Below, piece after piece: positions 12,323 to 23,622 of a stretch of 63,868 nucleotides of DNA. The stretch is from Verrucomicrobiia bacterium (GTDB lineage: Bacteria; Verrucomicrobiota; Verrucomicrobiia; JABWAM01). The notes below the pieces were generated by a model that was given only the letters and a program-made list of their open reading frames with translations, was not told the DNA's origin and made no database searches. The position numbers and the translations under genes were made by a program. Location of the stretch: positions 1 to 63,868 of the forward strand of contig JAQUAF010000026.1 of NCBI GenBank assembly GCA_028687435.1, in the 5' to 3' direction. The first letter of the stretch is position 1. Each line of letters begins with the position of its first letter.

Positions 12323-15300
12323 CGGCTTGATCTCCACTCTTGTGAACCCGGACGTCAAGTCCAAGGCACTGCATTTCCTTCATCAAAACATTGAACGATT
12401 CCGGCGTGCCGGCCTGCAGGGTGTTGTCCCCCTTCACAATGGATTCGTATGTGCGGGTGCGGCCCGCCACATCGTCGCTCTTGATTGTGAGCAATTCCTG
12501 AAGCGCGTTGGCGGCGCCGTAAGCTTCCATGGCCCAAACTTCCATTTCTCCAAAACGCTGGCCTCCATACTGCGCCTTGCCGCCCAGCGGCTGTTGCGTC
12601 ACCAGGGAATAGGGCCCCACTGCGCGGGCATGGATCTTGTCCGCCACCAAATGGCCGAGTTTCATCATGTAAATCCGTCCGACCACGATCTCCTGATCGA
12701 ATGGATCCCCGGTCCGTCCGTCGTAAACCCGCACTTTCCCATGCTGGGGCAGCTTGGCCTCCTTCATGATCTTGCGGATGTCCGCCTCGCTGATGCCGTC
12801 GAAAACAGGGGTCGAAATCCTCATGCCCAGAATCTGCGCCGCCCATCCCAGGTGCGTCTCCAGCACCTGGCCGACATTCATGCGCGAAGGCACGCCCAGG
12901 GGATTCAACACGATATCCACCGGAGTTCCATCTTCGAGAAAAGGCAGGTCCTCTTCGGGAACAATCTTGGCGATGACGCCCTTGTTGCCATGCCGCCCCG
13001 CCATCTTGTCACCCACGCTCAGCTTGCGTTTGCTGGCAATGTAAACCTTCACCTGCTTGATGATGCCGGGATCCACCTCATCCCCGCTCTCCAGGCGGTC
13101 GATGTTCTGCTGGTGTTCCATGTCGAGATCAAGGAATTTCTTTTCAAAAACGCTGATGATCTCGCGAATCTTGATGCGGATGGGGCTGGGATCGATTTCA
13201 ATGTGGTCGTAAACCGCCGCCAGCTTGCGCAACAGGGTCTTGGTGATCTTGCGATTGGCCGGGATGATGATCTCGCCCGTTTCGGCGTTCACCACATCCA
13301 GCGGAATCTTCTCGCCCAGCAAAATGTTGCTGAGGGCCTCGGTCAATTCCTCGCGCAACTCGGTGGTCCGCCGCGCATATTCCTCCTTGAGGGATTTCAA
13401 CTGGCGCCGCGTCTCAGTCGGAGTCAGCTTGGAACGGTTGACCTCCTTGCGTCCCGACACGCGCACATCCATCACGATGCCAAACGTGCCGCTGGGAACG
13501 GTAAGGGACGTGTCCTTCACATCCGCCGCTTTCTCGCCAAAAATGGCGCGCAGGAGGCGTTCCTCGGGCGCCAGTTCCGTCTCGCTCTTGGGCGTGATCT
13601 TTCCGACGAGAATGTCGCCGGGCTTCACCTCGGCGCCGATGCGGATGACGCCATCGGCGCCAAGATTCCGCAGGGCCTCCTCGCCCACGTTCGGAATGTC
13701 CCTCGTGATTTCCTCGGGTCCAAGCTTCGTGTCGCGCGCGCCGATTTCAAATTCCTCGATGTGAATGCTGGTGTAAAGATCCTCCTTCACCACACGTTCG
13801 CTGATCAAAATGGCGTCCTCAAAATTATATCCATGCCATGGCATGAAGGCCACCAGCAGGTTGCGTCCAAGCGCCAGCTCGCCGTTCTGAGTGCACGGGC
13901 CATCGGCCAGAACCTGGCCCTTCTTGACCGCATCCCCCTGCCGGACGATCGGCCGCTGGTTGATGCAGGTCCCCGCATTGGAACGCATGAACTTTCGCAG
14001 TTCATAAACGTAAAGATCCTCATCCGGCTCGGTCTTGAGCTTCTTCTTGTTGACCGGTATTTTCCCGTCCTTGGTCACCACGATCTGGTGCGCGGTCACG
14101 GAAGCCACGCGGCCCGATGATTCGGAAATCACCAGAATCTTGGAATCGCGGGCAACCCGGCCTTCCATGCCGGTCCCCACAATCGGAGCCTCGGGTGACA
14201 GCAGCGGCACCCCCTGGCGCTGCATGTTGGAACCCATCAGCGCGCGGTTGGCATCGTCATGCTCAAGAAATGGAATCAGGCTGGCGGCCACTGAAACCAG
14301 CTGTTTGGGCGACACATCCATGTAGTCAACCTTGGCCGGTTCCACCTCAAGGAAATCCCCCCGGAAACGGACGCTGACCTTGGAGCCCACAAGCCGGTGA
14401 TGACCGTCCACCACCGAATTGGCCTGGGCCACAATGTATTTTTCCTCCTGGTCGGCGGTCAGGTAATCCACTTTCTCCAACACATGCCCGTTTTCCACCT
14501 TGCGATAGGGCGTCTCAATGAAACCAAACTCGTTGATGCGGGCAAAGGTGCTGAGCGAGGCAATCAAGCCGATATTCGGACCTTCCGGCGTTTCAATGGG
14601 GCAGATGCGCCCGTAATGGCTCGGATGCACGTCGCGCACCTCAAACCCTGCGCGATCACGGCTCAGACCCCCGGGCCCGAGGGCGCTGAGGCGCCGCTTG
14701 TGGGTCAGTTCCGACAACGGATTGGTCTGGTCCATGAATTGCGACAGCTGGCTGCGCCCGAAGAAATCGCGAACCACAGCCGACAGCGCCTTCGGATTCA
14801 CCAGCTTCGACGGCGTCATCGTCTCAATGTTCGTGTCAAAAAGCGTCATGCGTTCCTTGACCAGCCGCTCCGTCCGGTCAAGACCGACCCGGCATTGGTT
14901 GGCAAGCAATTCGCCCACCGTGCGCACCCGGCGGCTGCCAAGATGATCAATATCATCCACGCTGCCTTCGCCCTTGAACAGGGAGATCAAATACTTGGTG
15001 GCGGAAATCATGTCGTCATTCGTCAGAATGCGCTGGCCGGGGTCCTCCGTTCCGGCATCCGCTTTGCGTCCGGTAAAAAGTTTCTGGTTGATCTTGTAAC
15101 GGCCCACCCGCCCGAGATCATAACGTTTCGGATCAAAAAAGGTCCGCTTGATCAACGCCCGGGCATTGGCCACCGTGGGTGGATCGCCGGGCCGCAGACG
15201 GCGGTAGATATCCTTGAGAGCCTCTTCCTCGTTGCGGGCTGGATCCTTCTTCAGGGATTTGATGATGGCACCGTCATCCACGCTGGTGTCGATCACCTTG

Positions 15301-16118
15301 AGCTTCTCCATCTTCAAATCCAGCAACTGCCTCACGATGACCTTGGAAAGGGGCTCGAACGCGCGCGCCACAATCAGATTCTTCTCCCCGTCAACCATGT
15401 CTTCCGTCAAAACCTTGTTGTTCAGCTCCTCCTCGGTAAGATCCTTTTTAAGGTTCAGTTCGCTGACGGCGTAAAAAAGCTTGATAATGTCGTCGTCCTT
15501 CGGAAAACCAATGGTTCGCAGAAAAGTGGTGACCAGAAACTTCCGGCGGCGGCGGCGGCGGTCCAGGTAAATGTAAAGCAGATCGTTGGTGTCAAACTGA
15601 ACTTCCAGCCAGGAACCGCGGTCGGGAATGATGCGGAAGGAATAGAGTGATTTGCCGTTGGGATGAATCGTCTCCTCAAAACAAATGCCGGGCGACCGGT
15701 GCAACTGGCTGACAATGACCCTCTCCGCCCCGTTGATGACAAAGGTCCCCTGCACGGTCATGAGCGGAACCTCGCCCATGTAAACCTTTTCCTCCTTGGA
15801 CTGCTTGTGCCCCTCATGATCTTCCGTCAGACGGAAAATCACGTGAAGCGGCGCGGCATAGGTCGTGCCTTCACGCAGGGCATCCAGCCACGATTGGGGG
15901 CTGTCGCCAATTTCGTACCGGACAAAATTGAGGACGGCCTTGCCATCATAACTTTCGATGGGGAAAACCTCATTGAAAACCGCCTGAAGACCGATATTGC
16001 GGCGTTTCTCAGGCGCCACATCGGCCTGAAGAAACTCCGTATACGAGCGGTTCTGGGTTTCAATCAGGTTGGGTGGATCGATGACCTCCAACACTTTACC
16101 GAAGTTCGTGCGTTCCAT
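12315..16118 (-). CDS. rpoB: DNA-directed RNA polymerase subunit beta
   Basis: The 1,267-residue subunit shows the rifampicin-pocket segment [19 protein letters not shown] then [11 protein letters not shown], with all positions in the common sensitive state, followed by [18 protein letters not shown]. The nascent-RNA and active-site region [19 protein letters not shown] is represented as [19 protein letters not shown], and the C-terminal clamp motif [16 protein letters not shown] appears as [13 protein letters not shown]. It is separated from rplL by 158 bases that contain a hairpin, as at the well-known rplL-rpoB attenuator of other bacteria, and it overlaps rpoC by 8 bases. Confidence 0.97.
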
Positions 16119-16235
16119 GAAGCATTCCGTTTTGGTTTAGCTGCAATGTTTTTTGGCTGCGATCCCCCCCTGCCCGGAAAAGCGCAGACGCCCTGGCGGA
16201 TGTTTTCCGGCCCAGGCGCCCGCACCCCCAAGATT

Positions 16236-16258
16236 CCGCCTTCCGCAGCCGGAGGCGG
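16236..16258 (-). terminator. Hairpin between rplL and rpoB, possible attenuator
   Basis: On the minus strand CCGCCT (complement of 16253-16258) pairs with AGGCGG (complement of 16236-16241) around an 11-base loop, 18 bases downstream of the rplL stop. No U-run follows, so it is more likely a partial terminator or processing site than a full terminator. The position matches the classic rplL-rpoB attenuator that lowers polymerase synthesis relative to ribosomal proteins. Confidence 0.35.
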
Positions 16259-16276
16259 CTTCCGGCAACAAGCGGT

Positions 16277-16654
16277 TTACTTGATTTCCACTTTGGCGCC
16301 GGCGGCTTCGAGCTTCTTCTTGATCTCCTCCGCCTCCTCCTTCGCAACACCTTCCTTCACAGTCTTGGGCGCTCCTTCCACGAGATCCTTGGCTTCCTTC
16401 AAGCCGAGGGTGGTGACGCTGCGGACTTCCTTGATGACGGAAATCTTGTTGGCGCCCGTTTCCTTCAAAACCACATCGAAGGTGGTCTTGGCTTCGGCTG
16501 CGGGAGCGGCGGCTGCGGCCCCTGCGGCGGCTGCCACGGCAACCGGAGCGGCGGCACTGACGCCCCAGGCCGTCTCGAGTTCCTTGACCAGGCCGGCCAT
16601 CTGCAGCACGGTGAGAGAACTCAACTTATCGATCAATTCCTTGTTTTCGGACAT
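16277..16654 (-). CDS. rplL: 50S ribosomal protein L7/L12
   Basis: The 125-residue stalk protein has the N-terminal dimerisation part ([19 protein letters not shown]), an alanine-rich flexible hinge (about residues 35-55) and the C-terminal factor-binding domain with [20 protein letters not shown] and [14 protein letters not shown]. Several dimers bind the L10 C-terminal helix and recruit EF-Tu and EF-G. It lies 144 bases after rplJ; that spacer has a strong hairpin. Confidence 0.97.
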   Translation of the reverse strand: MSENKELIDKLSSLTVLQMAGLVKELETAWGVSAAAPVAVAAAAGAAAAAPAAEAKTTFDVVLKETGANKISVIKEVRSVTTLGLKEAKDLVEGAPKTVKEGVAKEEAEEIKKKLEAAGAKVEIK

Positions 16655-16702
16655 ATCTTTTTCCTTGGTGTCATCGTCACGCGGCCGCCCGCGCTGATTT
16701 CA

Positions 16703-16720
16703 CCCCGGAACGGTCCGGGG
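16703..16720 (-). promoter_or_regulatory. Perfect 7-bp hairpin in the rplJ-rplL spacer
   Basis: CCCCGGA (16703-16709) and TCCGGGG (16714-16720) form an uninterrupted GC-rich stem with a 4-base loop. It sits about 50 bases upstream of the rplL start. A second stem, TGCCCG at 16761-16766 with CGGGCA at 16778-16783, lies just after the rplJ stop. They could set the high rplL to rplJ protein ratio by transcript processing or protection, but no direct evidence exists in the sequence. Confidence 0.4.
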
Positions 16721-16798
16721 ACGACGATTTACCTGTTAGGGTTTCATGTGTTTCATTCAATGCCCGCCATTCCTCAACGGGCAATCCAAAACGTTTTC

Positions 16799-17314
16799 TC
16801 AAGCAGCCGCCTTCTGGCTTTTGGCCTGCAACACTTGAACCAGCTGCGAAGCCGGCGTATTCATGAGGCGCACAAAACGGGAGGGAGCCGCCATGAACAA
16901 GCCCAGCAACTGGGCGCGCAATTCATCCTTCGAAGGCAGATCGGCCAGCGACTCCACCTGCTCGCAGGTGAGCGCGGCGCCGTCCATCACGCCGGCCTTC
17001 ACTTTCAACTTTTTAAACTCCTTGGCAAACCCGCGGATTGCGCCGGCGACCCCGGTCGCCTCGTCGCCGCCAAACACCATGGCGGTCGGCCCCTGCAGAG
17101 CGGAACCGCAATCCGGCATGTTCAAATCCTTCAAAACGATGCGCAACATGTTGTTCTTCACCACCATCGCCCGGGCGTTGATTTTGCCAAGGCGTTCACG
17201 CAACTGGCTGAAATTCTCGACATTAAGCCCCGTGAAATCGGTGAAAAACACATAGGGCGACTCCTGAAGGTTCTTCTTCAGTTCGGCAAGAATGGATATT
17301 TTTTCGGGGCGCAT
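16799..17314 (-). CDS. rplJ: 50S ribosomal protein L10
   Basis: The 171-residue product begins MRPEKISILAELKKNLQESPYVFFTDFTGL in two parts typical of L10 (the YVF-DF-GL strand) and has KVVKNN-like MVVKNNMLRI and LQGPTAMVFGGDEA. The C-terminal helix (ASQLVQVLQAKSQKAAA) is the platform for L7/L12 dimers. Together they form the GTPase-activating stalk base. Gap to rplA is 24 bases. Confidence 0.96.
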   Translation of the reverse strand: MRPEKISILAELKKNLQESPYVFFTDFTGLNVENFSQLRERLGKINARAMVVKNNMLRIVLKDLNMPDCGSALQGPTAMVFGGDEATGVAGAIRGFAKEFKKLKVKAGVMDGAALTCEQVESLADLPSKDELRAQLLGLFMAAPSRFVRLMNTPASQLVQVLQAKSQKAAA

Positions 17315-17338
17315 GATAATCTCCGTCTGAATAAAAAT

Positions 17339-18037
17339 TTAGGATGCGGCAGCCACAAACTCGCGCAAATCAATCCGCAAGCCCGGACTCATGGTGGAGG
17401 AAAGGATGCAACTGTTGAGGAACAGGCCCTTCACCGAAGCCGGGCGGGCCTTGACGACCGCCTCGATCACCGCGCGGGCATTTTCCATCAACTGCCTGCC
17501 ATCAAAGGAAACCTTGGCGACCACCACGTGCAAATTGCCGTTTTTGTCCATTTTGAACTCCACCCGTCCGGCCTTCACTTCGCGCACAGCCTTGGCGAGA
17601 TCCTCGGAAACCGTGCCGGTCTTGGGATTGGGCATCAGCCCTTTCGGACCAAGCTCCTTGCCCAGTTTGCGAACCTCCTGCATGGTCTCGGGCGTGGCCA
17701 CGGCCACGTCAAAATCAAACCAGCCGCCCTTGATCTTGGCAATCATGTCCTTGTAGCCCACGTATTCGGCGCCAGCCTCCTTTGCGGCCGCGGCCTGCGA
17801 TCCCTCGGCAAAAGCAAGAATCCGGACTTTTTTCCCTGACCCATGGGGCAACGGCACGGTGCCGCGCACCATCTGGTCGGATTGCTTGGGATCCACGTTG
17901 AGTTTGAAAGCCAGGTCCACTGTCTCGTCAAACTTTGCGTGGGGCATCTTTTTGAGTATCTCGACGGCCTCGGCCAGGGGATAAACCTTCCGGGCATCCA
18001 CCTGTTTTAAAGCTTCGGTATATCGTTTGTTGGGCAT
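17339..18037 (-). CDS. rplA: 50S ribosomal protein L1
   Basis: The 232-residue protein starts MPNKRYTEALKQVDARKVYPLAEAV split over the usual L1 N-terminal helix, then FDETVDLAFKLNVDPKQSDQ and the RNA-binding GTVPLPHGSGK, and later GPKGLMPNPKTGTVSEDL. L1 forms the mobile stalk at the E site and in many bacteria represses its own rplKA mRNA. It is 36 bases after rplK and 24 before rplJ. Confidence 0.97.
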   Translation of the reverse strand: MPNKRYTEALKQVDARKVYPLAEAVEILKKMPHAKFDETVDLAFKLNVDPKQSDQMVRGTVPLPHGSGKKVRILAFAEGSQAAAAKEAGAEYVGYKDMIAKIKGGWFDFDVAVATPETMQEVRKLGKELGPKGLMPNPKTGTVSEDLAKAVREVKAGRVEFKMDKNGNLHVVVAKVSFDGRQLMENARAVIEAVVKARPASVKGLFLNSCILSSTMSPGLRIDLREFVAAAS

Positions 18038-18073
18038 AACGTGTAGCGGCTGTGCGTTGAAAAAAGGCGGAAC

Positions 18074-18499
18074 TCAGTCCACCACCTCGATCCCCATGGA
18101 ACGGGCGGTGCCGGCGATGGTTCGATAGGAGGCTTCCGGGCTCCGGCAATTCATGTCCTTGCTCTTCTTGGCCACAATTTCCATGATCTGCTTGCGGGTC
18201 ACCTTCCCCACCTTGTTGCGGTTCGGCTGGCCGCTGGCCGTGGCGATGTTGGCGGCCTTCTTGAGCAAAACCGGCGCAGGCGGCGACTTGGTGATGAATG
18301 TAAAGGTCTTGTCCTTGAAAACCGTGATGACCACCGGCAGAATTTCTCCGGCCTGCTTCTGCGTGGCGGCGTTGAACTCCTTGCAAAACGCCATGATGTT
18401 CACGCCCTGCTGGCCAAGCGCCGGGCCAATCGGGGGCGCGGGATTCGCCTGTCCCGCCGGAATCTGCAACCGAATAATGCCTGTTACTTCTTTTGCCAT
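18074..18499 (-). CDS. rplK: 50S ribosomal protein L11
   Basis: I choose ATG 18499 ([19 protein letters not shown]), giving the normal 141 residues; the open frame to 18562 adds residues that overlap nusG and are unlike L11. The [20 protein letters not shown] segment and the C-terminal rRNA-binding domain ([22 protein letters not shown]) are complete. L11 lies at the GTPase centre and is needed for RelA activation and thiostrepton binding in model organisms. It starts 10 bases after nusG. Confidence 0.97.
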   Translation of the reverse strand: MAKEVTGIIRLQIPAGQANPAPPIGPALGQQGVNIMAFCKEFNAATQKQAGEILPVVITVFKDKTFTFITKSPPAPVLLKKAANIATASGQPNRNKVGKVTRKQIMEIVAKKSKDMNCRSPEASYRTIAGTARSMGIEVVD

Positions 18500-18509
18500 A
18501 TGCGTCCAA

Positions 18510-19070
18510 TCAAGTTTTTTCGACCTGCCAGAATTCCAATTCCACGGGGGTCGAACGTCCAAAAATTGAAACCGAAACCTTCAGTTTTCCCCGCTCCTGA
18601 TCCACCTCCTCCACCACTCCCTGCATGCCCTTGAATGGCCCGTCATTGATGTTCAGGGTCTCTCCCGAACCAAAATTGATCTTGGGCACCACCCGGTCCT
18701 CGCGATCCTGAATCTGGGCCAGGATGCTGTCCACTTCCTCCTTGCGCAAGGGAATCGGCTTCTCACCGCCCACAAAACCAATCACGCCAGGCGTGTCGCG
18801 GATGAAATACCAGGACCGGTCGATCAGCTGATTGTTCTCATCCAGCAAATCCATGTTCACGATCAAATAACCGGGATAAAACTTGCGGGTCGTGGTGGCG
18901 CGCTTCCCGCGTTTGACCTCCTCCACCCGCTCGGTGGGAATCAACACGCGATGGATCAGATCCGTCACTTCCTCCCGGCTCTTGCGCTTCTCGATGCTGT
19001 CCATCACCTTCTGCTCCTGTCCGGGAAGACAGTGCAACACGTACCATTGGGTTGTTTGCTTGTCGCTCAT
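18510..19070 (-). CDS. nusG: Transcription termination/antitermination factor NusG
   Basis: The 186-residue protein has the NGN domain ([41 protein letters not shown]) and a C-terminal KOW motif ([19 protein letters not shown]). NusG binds the beta' clamp to suppress pausing and bridges polymerase to Rho or to S10 of the leading ribosome. Its stop lies 10 bases before rplK and its start is 6 bases after secE, the universal secE-nusG pairing. Confidence 0.97.
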   Translation of the reverse strand: MSDKQTTQWYVLHCLPGQEQKVMDSIEKRKSREEVTDLIHRVLIPTERVEEVKRGKRATTTRKFYPGYLIVNMDLLDENNQLIDRSWYFIRDTPGVIGFVGGEKPIPLRKEEVDSILAQIQDREDRVVPKINFGSGETLNINDGPFKGMQGVVEEVDQERGKLKVSVSIFGRSTPVELEFWQVEKT

Positions 19071-19076
19071 GTTGCC

Positions 19077-19286
19077 TCAGAACGAAAAATTGAACCGGAT
19101 CGCGGCGCTGAGCAGCATCGTGATGGCGCTGTCACACACCAGAATATAGGCGCCGATGGCCGCCATCGTGGAGACGATGACCACCGTCGATTCCTTCAGC
19201 TCGGCTCCAGTGGGCCGGGTGCATTTGAGAAGCTCTTCCCAGACCTGCTGGAAAAATCCTCTCACATTTTTGATCCAATTATTCAT
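19077..19286 (-). CDS. secE: Preprotein translocase subunit SecE
   Basis: I start at ATG 19286 (MNNWIKNVRGFFQQVWEELLK), because the upstream codons in the open frame run into the tRNA-Trp. The 69-residue protein is the short single-membrane-helix form: an amphipathic helix with the conserved W-EL-K-TRPT pattern, then one transmembrane segment (about 31-60, STVVIVSTMAAIGAYILVC). It clamps the SecY channel. Gene order trnW-secE-nusG supports the call. Confidence 0.93.
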   Translation of the reverse strand: MNNWIKNVRGFFQQVWEELLKCTRPTGAELKESTVVIVSTMAAIGAYILVCDSAITMLLSAAIRFNFSF

Positions 19287-19325
19287 GCAAACACACCTAG
19301 CCGCGTTTTCCGCCCCGAAGGGTGG

Positions 19326-19398
19326 CACGGCAGGAGGGACTCGAACCCCCAACCAACGGTTTTGGAGACCGCTACTCTACCAATTGAGCTACTGCCGT
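19326..19398 (-). tRNA. trnW: tRNA-Trp (CCA)
   Basis: The 73 bases fold into a full cloverleaf: acceptor ACGGCAG with CTGCCGT, D arm GCTC/GAGT, anticodon arm GCGGT-CTCCAAA-ACCGT with anticodon CCA, T arm GGGGG-TTCGAGT-CCCTC, and discriminator G. No CCA is encoded. It sits between rpmG and secE, its usual place in the tuf-secE-nusG cluster, and would be processed from the operon transcript. Confidence 0.97.
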
Positions 19399-19416
19399 GA
19401 GAGCCGGGTCGCCTTG

Positions 19417-19572
19417 TTATTTCTTTTCCTTGTGCGGAACGTGTTTCCGGCACCACTTGCAAAACTTCGTGATTTCCAAACGCTCGCTCCCCTGCACCCG
19501 TTTGTTGCGGGTGGAGATGTAGTTCAGGCGTTTGCACTCCGTACAGGCAAGCTGGATGAATTCGCGTGGCAT
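19417..19572 (-). CDS. rpmG: 50S ribosomal protein L33
   Basis: A 51-residue protein read from ATG 19572: it starts MPREFIQLACTECKRLNYIS and ends KFCKWCRKHVPHKEKK. Both CxxC pairs are present, so this is the zinc-binding form. Location between tuf (14 bases) and tRNA-Trp is typical. Confidence 0.96.
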   Translation of the reverse strand: MPREFIQLACTECKRLNYISTRNKRVQGSERLEITKFCKWCRKHVPHKEKK

Positions 19573-19586
19573 GGGGGAACGAGGGG

Positions 19587-20786
<1,200 letters not shown>

Positions 20787-20937
20787 AGTGTTATTTTAGT
20801 TTAAGGGTTTCTCGCGAGATTCCCCCTGCCCCGCTTTCCAGCCGCGCGGCAGGTTTCCCACGTTCTTTATTGTTGATCATCAATCCATTCACTCCCGTTC
20901 ATCCCTAACTCCGTCCATCCCGCTCGGAGAGGGATGG

Positions 20938-21010
20938 AGCCCACGACCAGGATTGAACTGGTGACCTCGTCCTTACCAAGGACGTGCTCTACCAACTGAG
21001 CTACGTGGGC
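20938..21010 (-). tRNA. trnT: tRNA-Thr (GGT)
   Basis: A 73-base cloverleaf: acceptor GCCCACG with CGTGGGC, D arm GCTC/GAGC, anticodon arm CGTCC-TTGGTAA-GGACG with anticodon GGT, T arm ACCAG-TTCAATC-CTGGT and discriminator U. It lies 150 bases upstream of tuf and downstream of the promoter at 21171-21199, so it is likely the first product of the tuf transcript. Confidence 0.97.
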
Positions 21011-21170
21011 GAATCCCTTCGTTCCACTTCCACCGAGCTTCCTGGCATCCCCCATTTTTACACCTCCTTCCCTCAGAGGCAAAAATGGCAAAAAACCCCT
21101 CCCCCGTTCTCGTCCCTGCTGCCAACGTCAAAACGGGAAAAAAGAGCCTTTCGACACGAAATGGGCGGGC

Positions 21171-21199
21171 AATCTATGCAAGAGACTTCAATTCGTCAA
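21171..21199 (-). promoter_or_regulatory. sigma-70-like promoter of the trnT-tuf-rpoBC superoperon
   Basis: On the minus strand TTGACG (complement of 21194-21199) and TAGATT (complement of 21171-21176) are 17 bases apart, with an AT-rich upstream stretch rich in T/A (21200-21230) that could act as an UP element. The start site would be near 21163, about 150 bases ahead of tRNA-Thr. This is the only strong promoter-like pair I see in the gap between miaB and trnT. Confidence 0.65.
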
Positions 21200-21321
21200 C
21201 ATCAATTTGAAAAAATCTTTCTTTTTTTTCAGCCCCCTCTTTTTTCTGCGTATCCCTTTCATTTTGAAAAGGTTTCGCAGCGCCCCGCCCCCCCTTCCCG
21301 GCATCCCCCGCCACATCTTGC

Positions 21322-21347
21322 AAAAAGGCCCCCTTGGATCGGGCTTT
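21322..21347 (-). terminator. Terminator-like hairpin after miaB
   Basis: On the minus strand AAAAGCCC, an 8-base loop, then GGGGGCC and a run of five T form an imperfect GC stem with a U-tail, about 77 bases past the miaB stop. It could separate miaB from the superoperon promoter downstream. Confidence 0.45.
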
Positions 21348-21423
21348 TGTTGCCAGCCGTCCTCAACACGGACGCCATGGCAATTCCCCCTGATTTTCCA
21401 ATAAAGGAAAACCTGGCGCCTCG

Positions 21424-22758
21424 TCAAGCCACTGTCTCCCCAAGCAGACTGAATCCCAGGGACCGTTTGATCCGCATCCTCACCAACCGGGCGGTCAACG
21501 TCTCATCCCCCTCAAAAACCACAATTTTGTTCTGCCGGGTGCGTCCGGTCATCCGTTTGGGATTCAAACGGCTCCGGCCTTCCACCAAAACCTCCCTCTC
21601 CTTGCCCGCCTCGTCCTCCATCCTGCGTTTGATGACCTCATTGACCACTTCGAGCAATTCCTGATTGCGGCGGCGCTTCTCATCCACCGGCAGTTGCCCG
21701 GGCATGCCCGCCGCGGGAGTGCCCTTCCTCGGCGAATAACGGAACACAAACGCCTGGTCAAATTCCATTTCGCGCGCCAGGCTCACCGTGTCCTGAAACT
21801 CCGCCTCCGTCTCTCCGGGAAATCCCACGATCAAATCCGTGGTCACCGCCACCCCCGCGATCATCTCCCTCAACCGCTCCACCAGCCGCCTGTAGCGATC
21901 CGCCGTGTAGCCGCGCCTCATCAGCCGCAGAATGCGGTCCGAACCGGACTGGGCCGGCAGATGCACATGCTCGCAAACCTTGGGCAGCCGCCGCATCGCC
22001 TCGATCAAATCATCCCGAAACCCCAGCGGATGTGGCGAGGCAAACCGGATTCGCTCCACCCCCTCCACCTCATTCACCGCCTCCAGAAGCCGCACAAATG
22101 GAGTCTCGCCCGCCTTTTTCTCCGCAAACCGGTTTCCATAAAAATTCACCACCTGCCCCAACAACATCACTTCCTTCACTCCTGCTGCGGCCAGTTGGCG
22201 GACCTCATCCACGATTTCGTCAATCGAACGGCTCCGCTCCGCCCCCCTCACCGCCGGCACAATGCAAAAGGAACACCGCAGATTGCATCCCTGCATGATC
22301 GACACAAACGCCGAAGCCCTCGGCCCATTCAACACATGATCGCGAATCGCCCGCTCGCTCCCCTCCTCCATCCCGACATCCACCACTTTCAAACCGCCGC
22401 CATGACTCCGGATCCGTTCCACCTGTTCCGTCACACGATGAATCCTCTGCGTCCCAACCACCAAATCCACATCCGGCAGATTCTCCAGCAATCTTTCTCC
22501 GCGGCTCTGAGCCATGCAGCCCGCAATTCCAAGCGTCAGCCACGGCTTCTCCCGTTTCAACTCCCGCAACCGGTTCATGTTGCCCAAGGCCTTCTGCTCC
22601 GCCTGATCCCTCACACTGCAGGTGTTCAGCAAAATCACATCCGCCTCAGCCTCGTCCTCCGTCAACTCATACCCCAGATCCTGAAATTGCCGCGCCATCT
22701 GCTCGGAATCCCGGACGTTCATCTGGCAACCATATGTCCGAATGTAAACCTTGGGCAT
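21424..22758 (-). CDS. miaB: tRNA-2-methylthio-N6-dimethylallyladenosine synthase
   Basis: A methylthiotransferase that adds a methylthio group to i6A37 of tRNAs reading UNN codons, using two Fe-S clusters and SAM. I start at ATG 22758 (MPKVYIRTYGCQMN); the frame is open 8 codons further. Order: UPF0004 domain with three cysteines (TYGCQMN, NTCSVRDQAE, GIAGCMAQSRG), the radical-SAM motif CNLRCSFC (CxxxCxxC), LLGQVVNFYG, HLPAQSGSD and FPGETEAEF, and a C-terminal TRAM domain (about residues 375-440). Length is normal. The usual family motif reads LLGQNVNSY, so the valine after Q is a small departure. It stands alone, with a hairpin downstream. Confidence 0.94.
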   Translation of the reverse strand: MPKVYIRTYGCQMNVRDSEQMARQFQDLGYELTEDEAEADVILLNTCSVRDQAEQKALGNMNRLRELKREKPWLTLGIAGCMAQSRGERLLENLPDVDLVVGTQRIHRVTEQVERIRSHGGGLKVVDVGMEEGSERAIRDHVLNGPRASAFVSIMQGCNLRCSFCIVPAVRGAERSRSIDEIVDEVRQLAAAGVKEVMLLGQVVNFYGNRFAEKKAGETPFVRLLEAVNEVEGVERIRFASPHPLGFRDDLIEAMRRLPKVCEHVHLPAQSGSDRILRLMRRGYTADRYRRLVERLREMIAGVAVTTDLIVGFPGETEAEFQDTVSLAREMEFDQAFVFRYSPRKGTPAAGMPGQLPVDEKRRRNQELLEVVNEVIKRRMEDEAGKEREVLVEGRSRLNPKRMTGRTRQNKIVVFEGDETLTARLVRMRIKRSLGFSLLGETVA

Positions 22759-23622
22759 GAATATCTGATGTTTGAACTGCAAGCCTCCCCCGCGTCATCC
22801 TGCCCTTCCCCCAATCCACTGCTGATGCGGAATGGCGGAAGGAGACTGGCGGCGGCGCGCGAGGCAATGGGACAAAACCATTTCCATTTCTCCGTTTCGC
22901 GGATTCGCAATGACAAACAGGCGGCATGATTACAAGTATAAAATCACACCGCCCTCCCCCATGCGGACCTTCCGCTCATGGTTAGGATGCGTCAAAAAAT
23001 AAAGTTTACAGGATGACGCAGGAATTTTGCCCGCCAACAAGGCGCAAGGAGGGAGCATATCCCCTGTGGATCTGTAAACGGCGCGCAAAAAAGTCGGCGA
23101 ACAAAAGAGCCAGTCAGGTTGTAAAGGTTATTGATTGACACATCCTTAACCCGGATTTTCATCCAAATCCAAAACGATCCAAGGGAGACCCCTGCAAAAG
23201 CTCTCAAATTATCCGCTTGACAACATCAAAATTTCCAATGTGCTGGCTGAACTGAGGCACAGCTGACGGGCGCCTCTCGGTTGGGAAGGGCGTTTATGGA
23301 CAAAAAAATCTTTCTGCTCCAACCAACATCCCACCCCGTGAACTCCCCGGATCAAATTGGGCCAGGAACTGGCCTCAACGGTCAGAAAGTCACCGGTAAA
23401 TTCCTCGAACACTTCAGGTGCATGGCGGGCATTCATAGCAAGGGGTGTTTTGCACTTCACCCTACGCCACAAGCAGAATGCCGTAAATTGGCCAAAACCT
23501 GATTTAGGGGGTTAAAAAACCTGCCCATCAAATTTCATCAAAAAGCTGAAATTCAAATGAAAAGGACAACAGAGGCTCTTGCAAAAGGCGCCGGCAAGAA
23601 CAGGAACAGCCAACGCCCATCC
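22759..23622. other. Long region without a supportable gene
   Basis: About 860 bases between miaB and the receiver gene. Short open frames exist on both strands, the best on the minus strand at 23209-23472 (it reads MNARHAPEVFEEFTGDF in part), but none has a start with a ribosome-binding site, recognisable domain or clear codon bias. Base composition drops relative to neighbours, and there are scattered T/A-rich patches at 23120-23240. It looks like decayed inserted DNA, perhaps an old mobile element, but I cannot name it. Confidence 0.4.
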
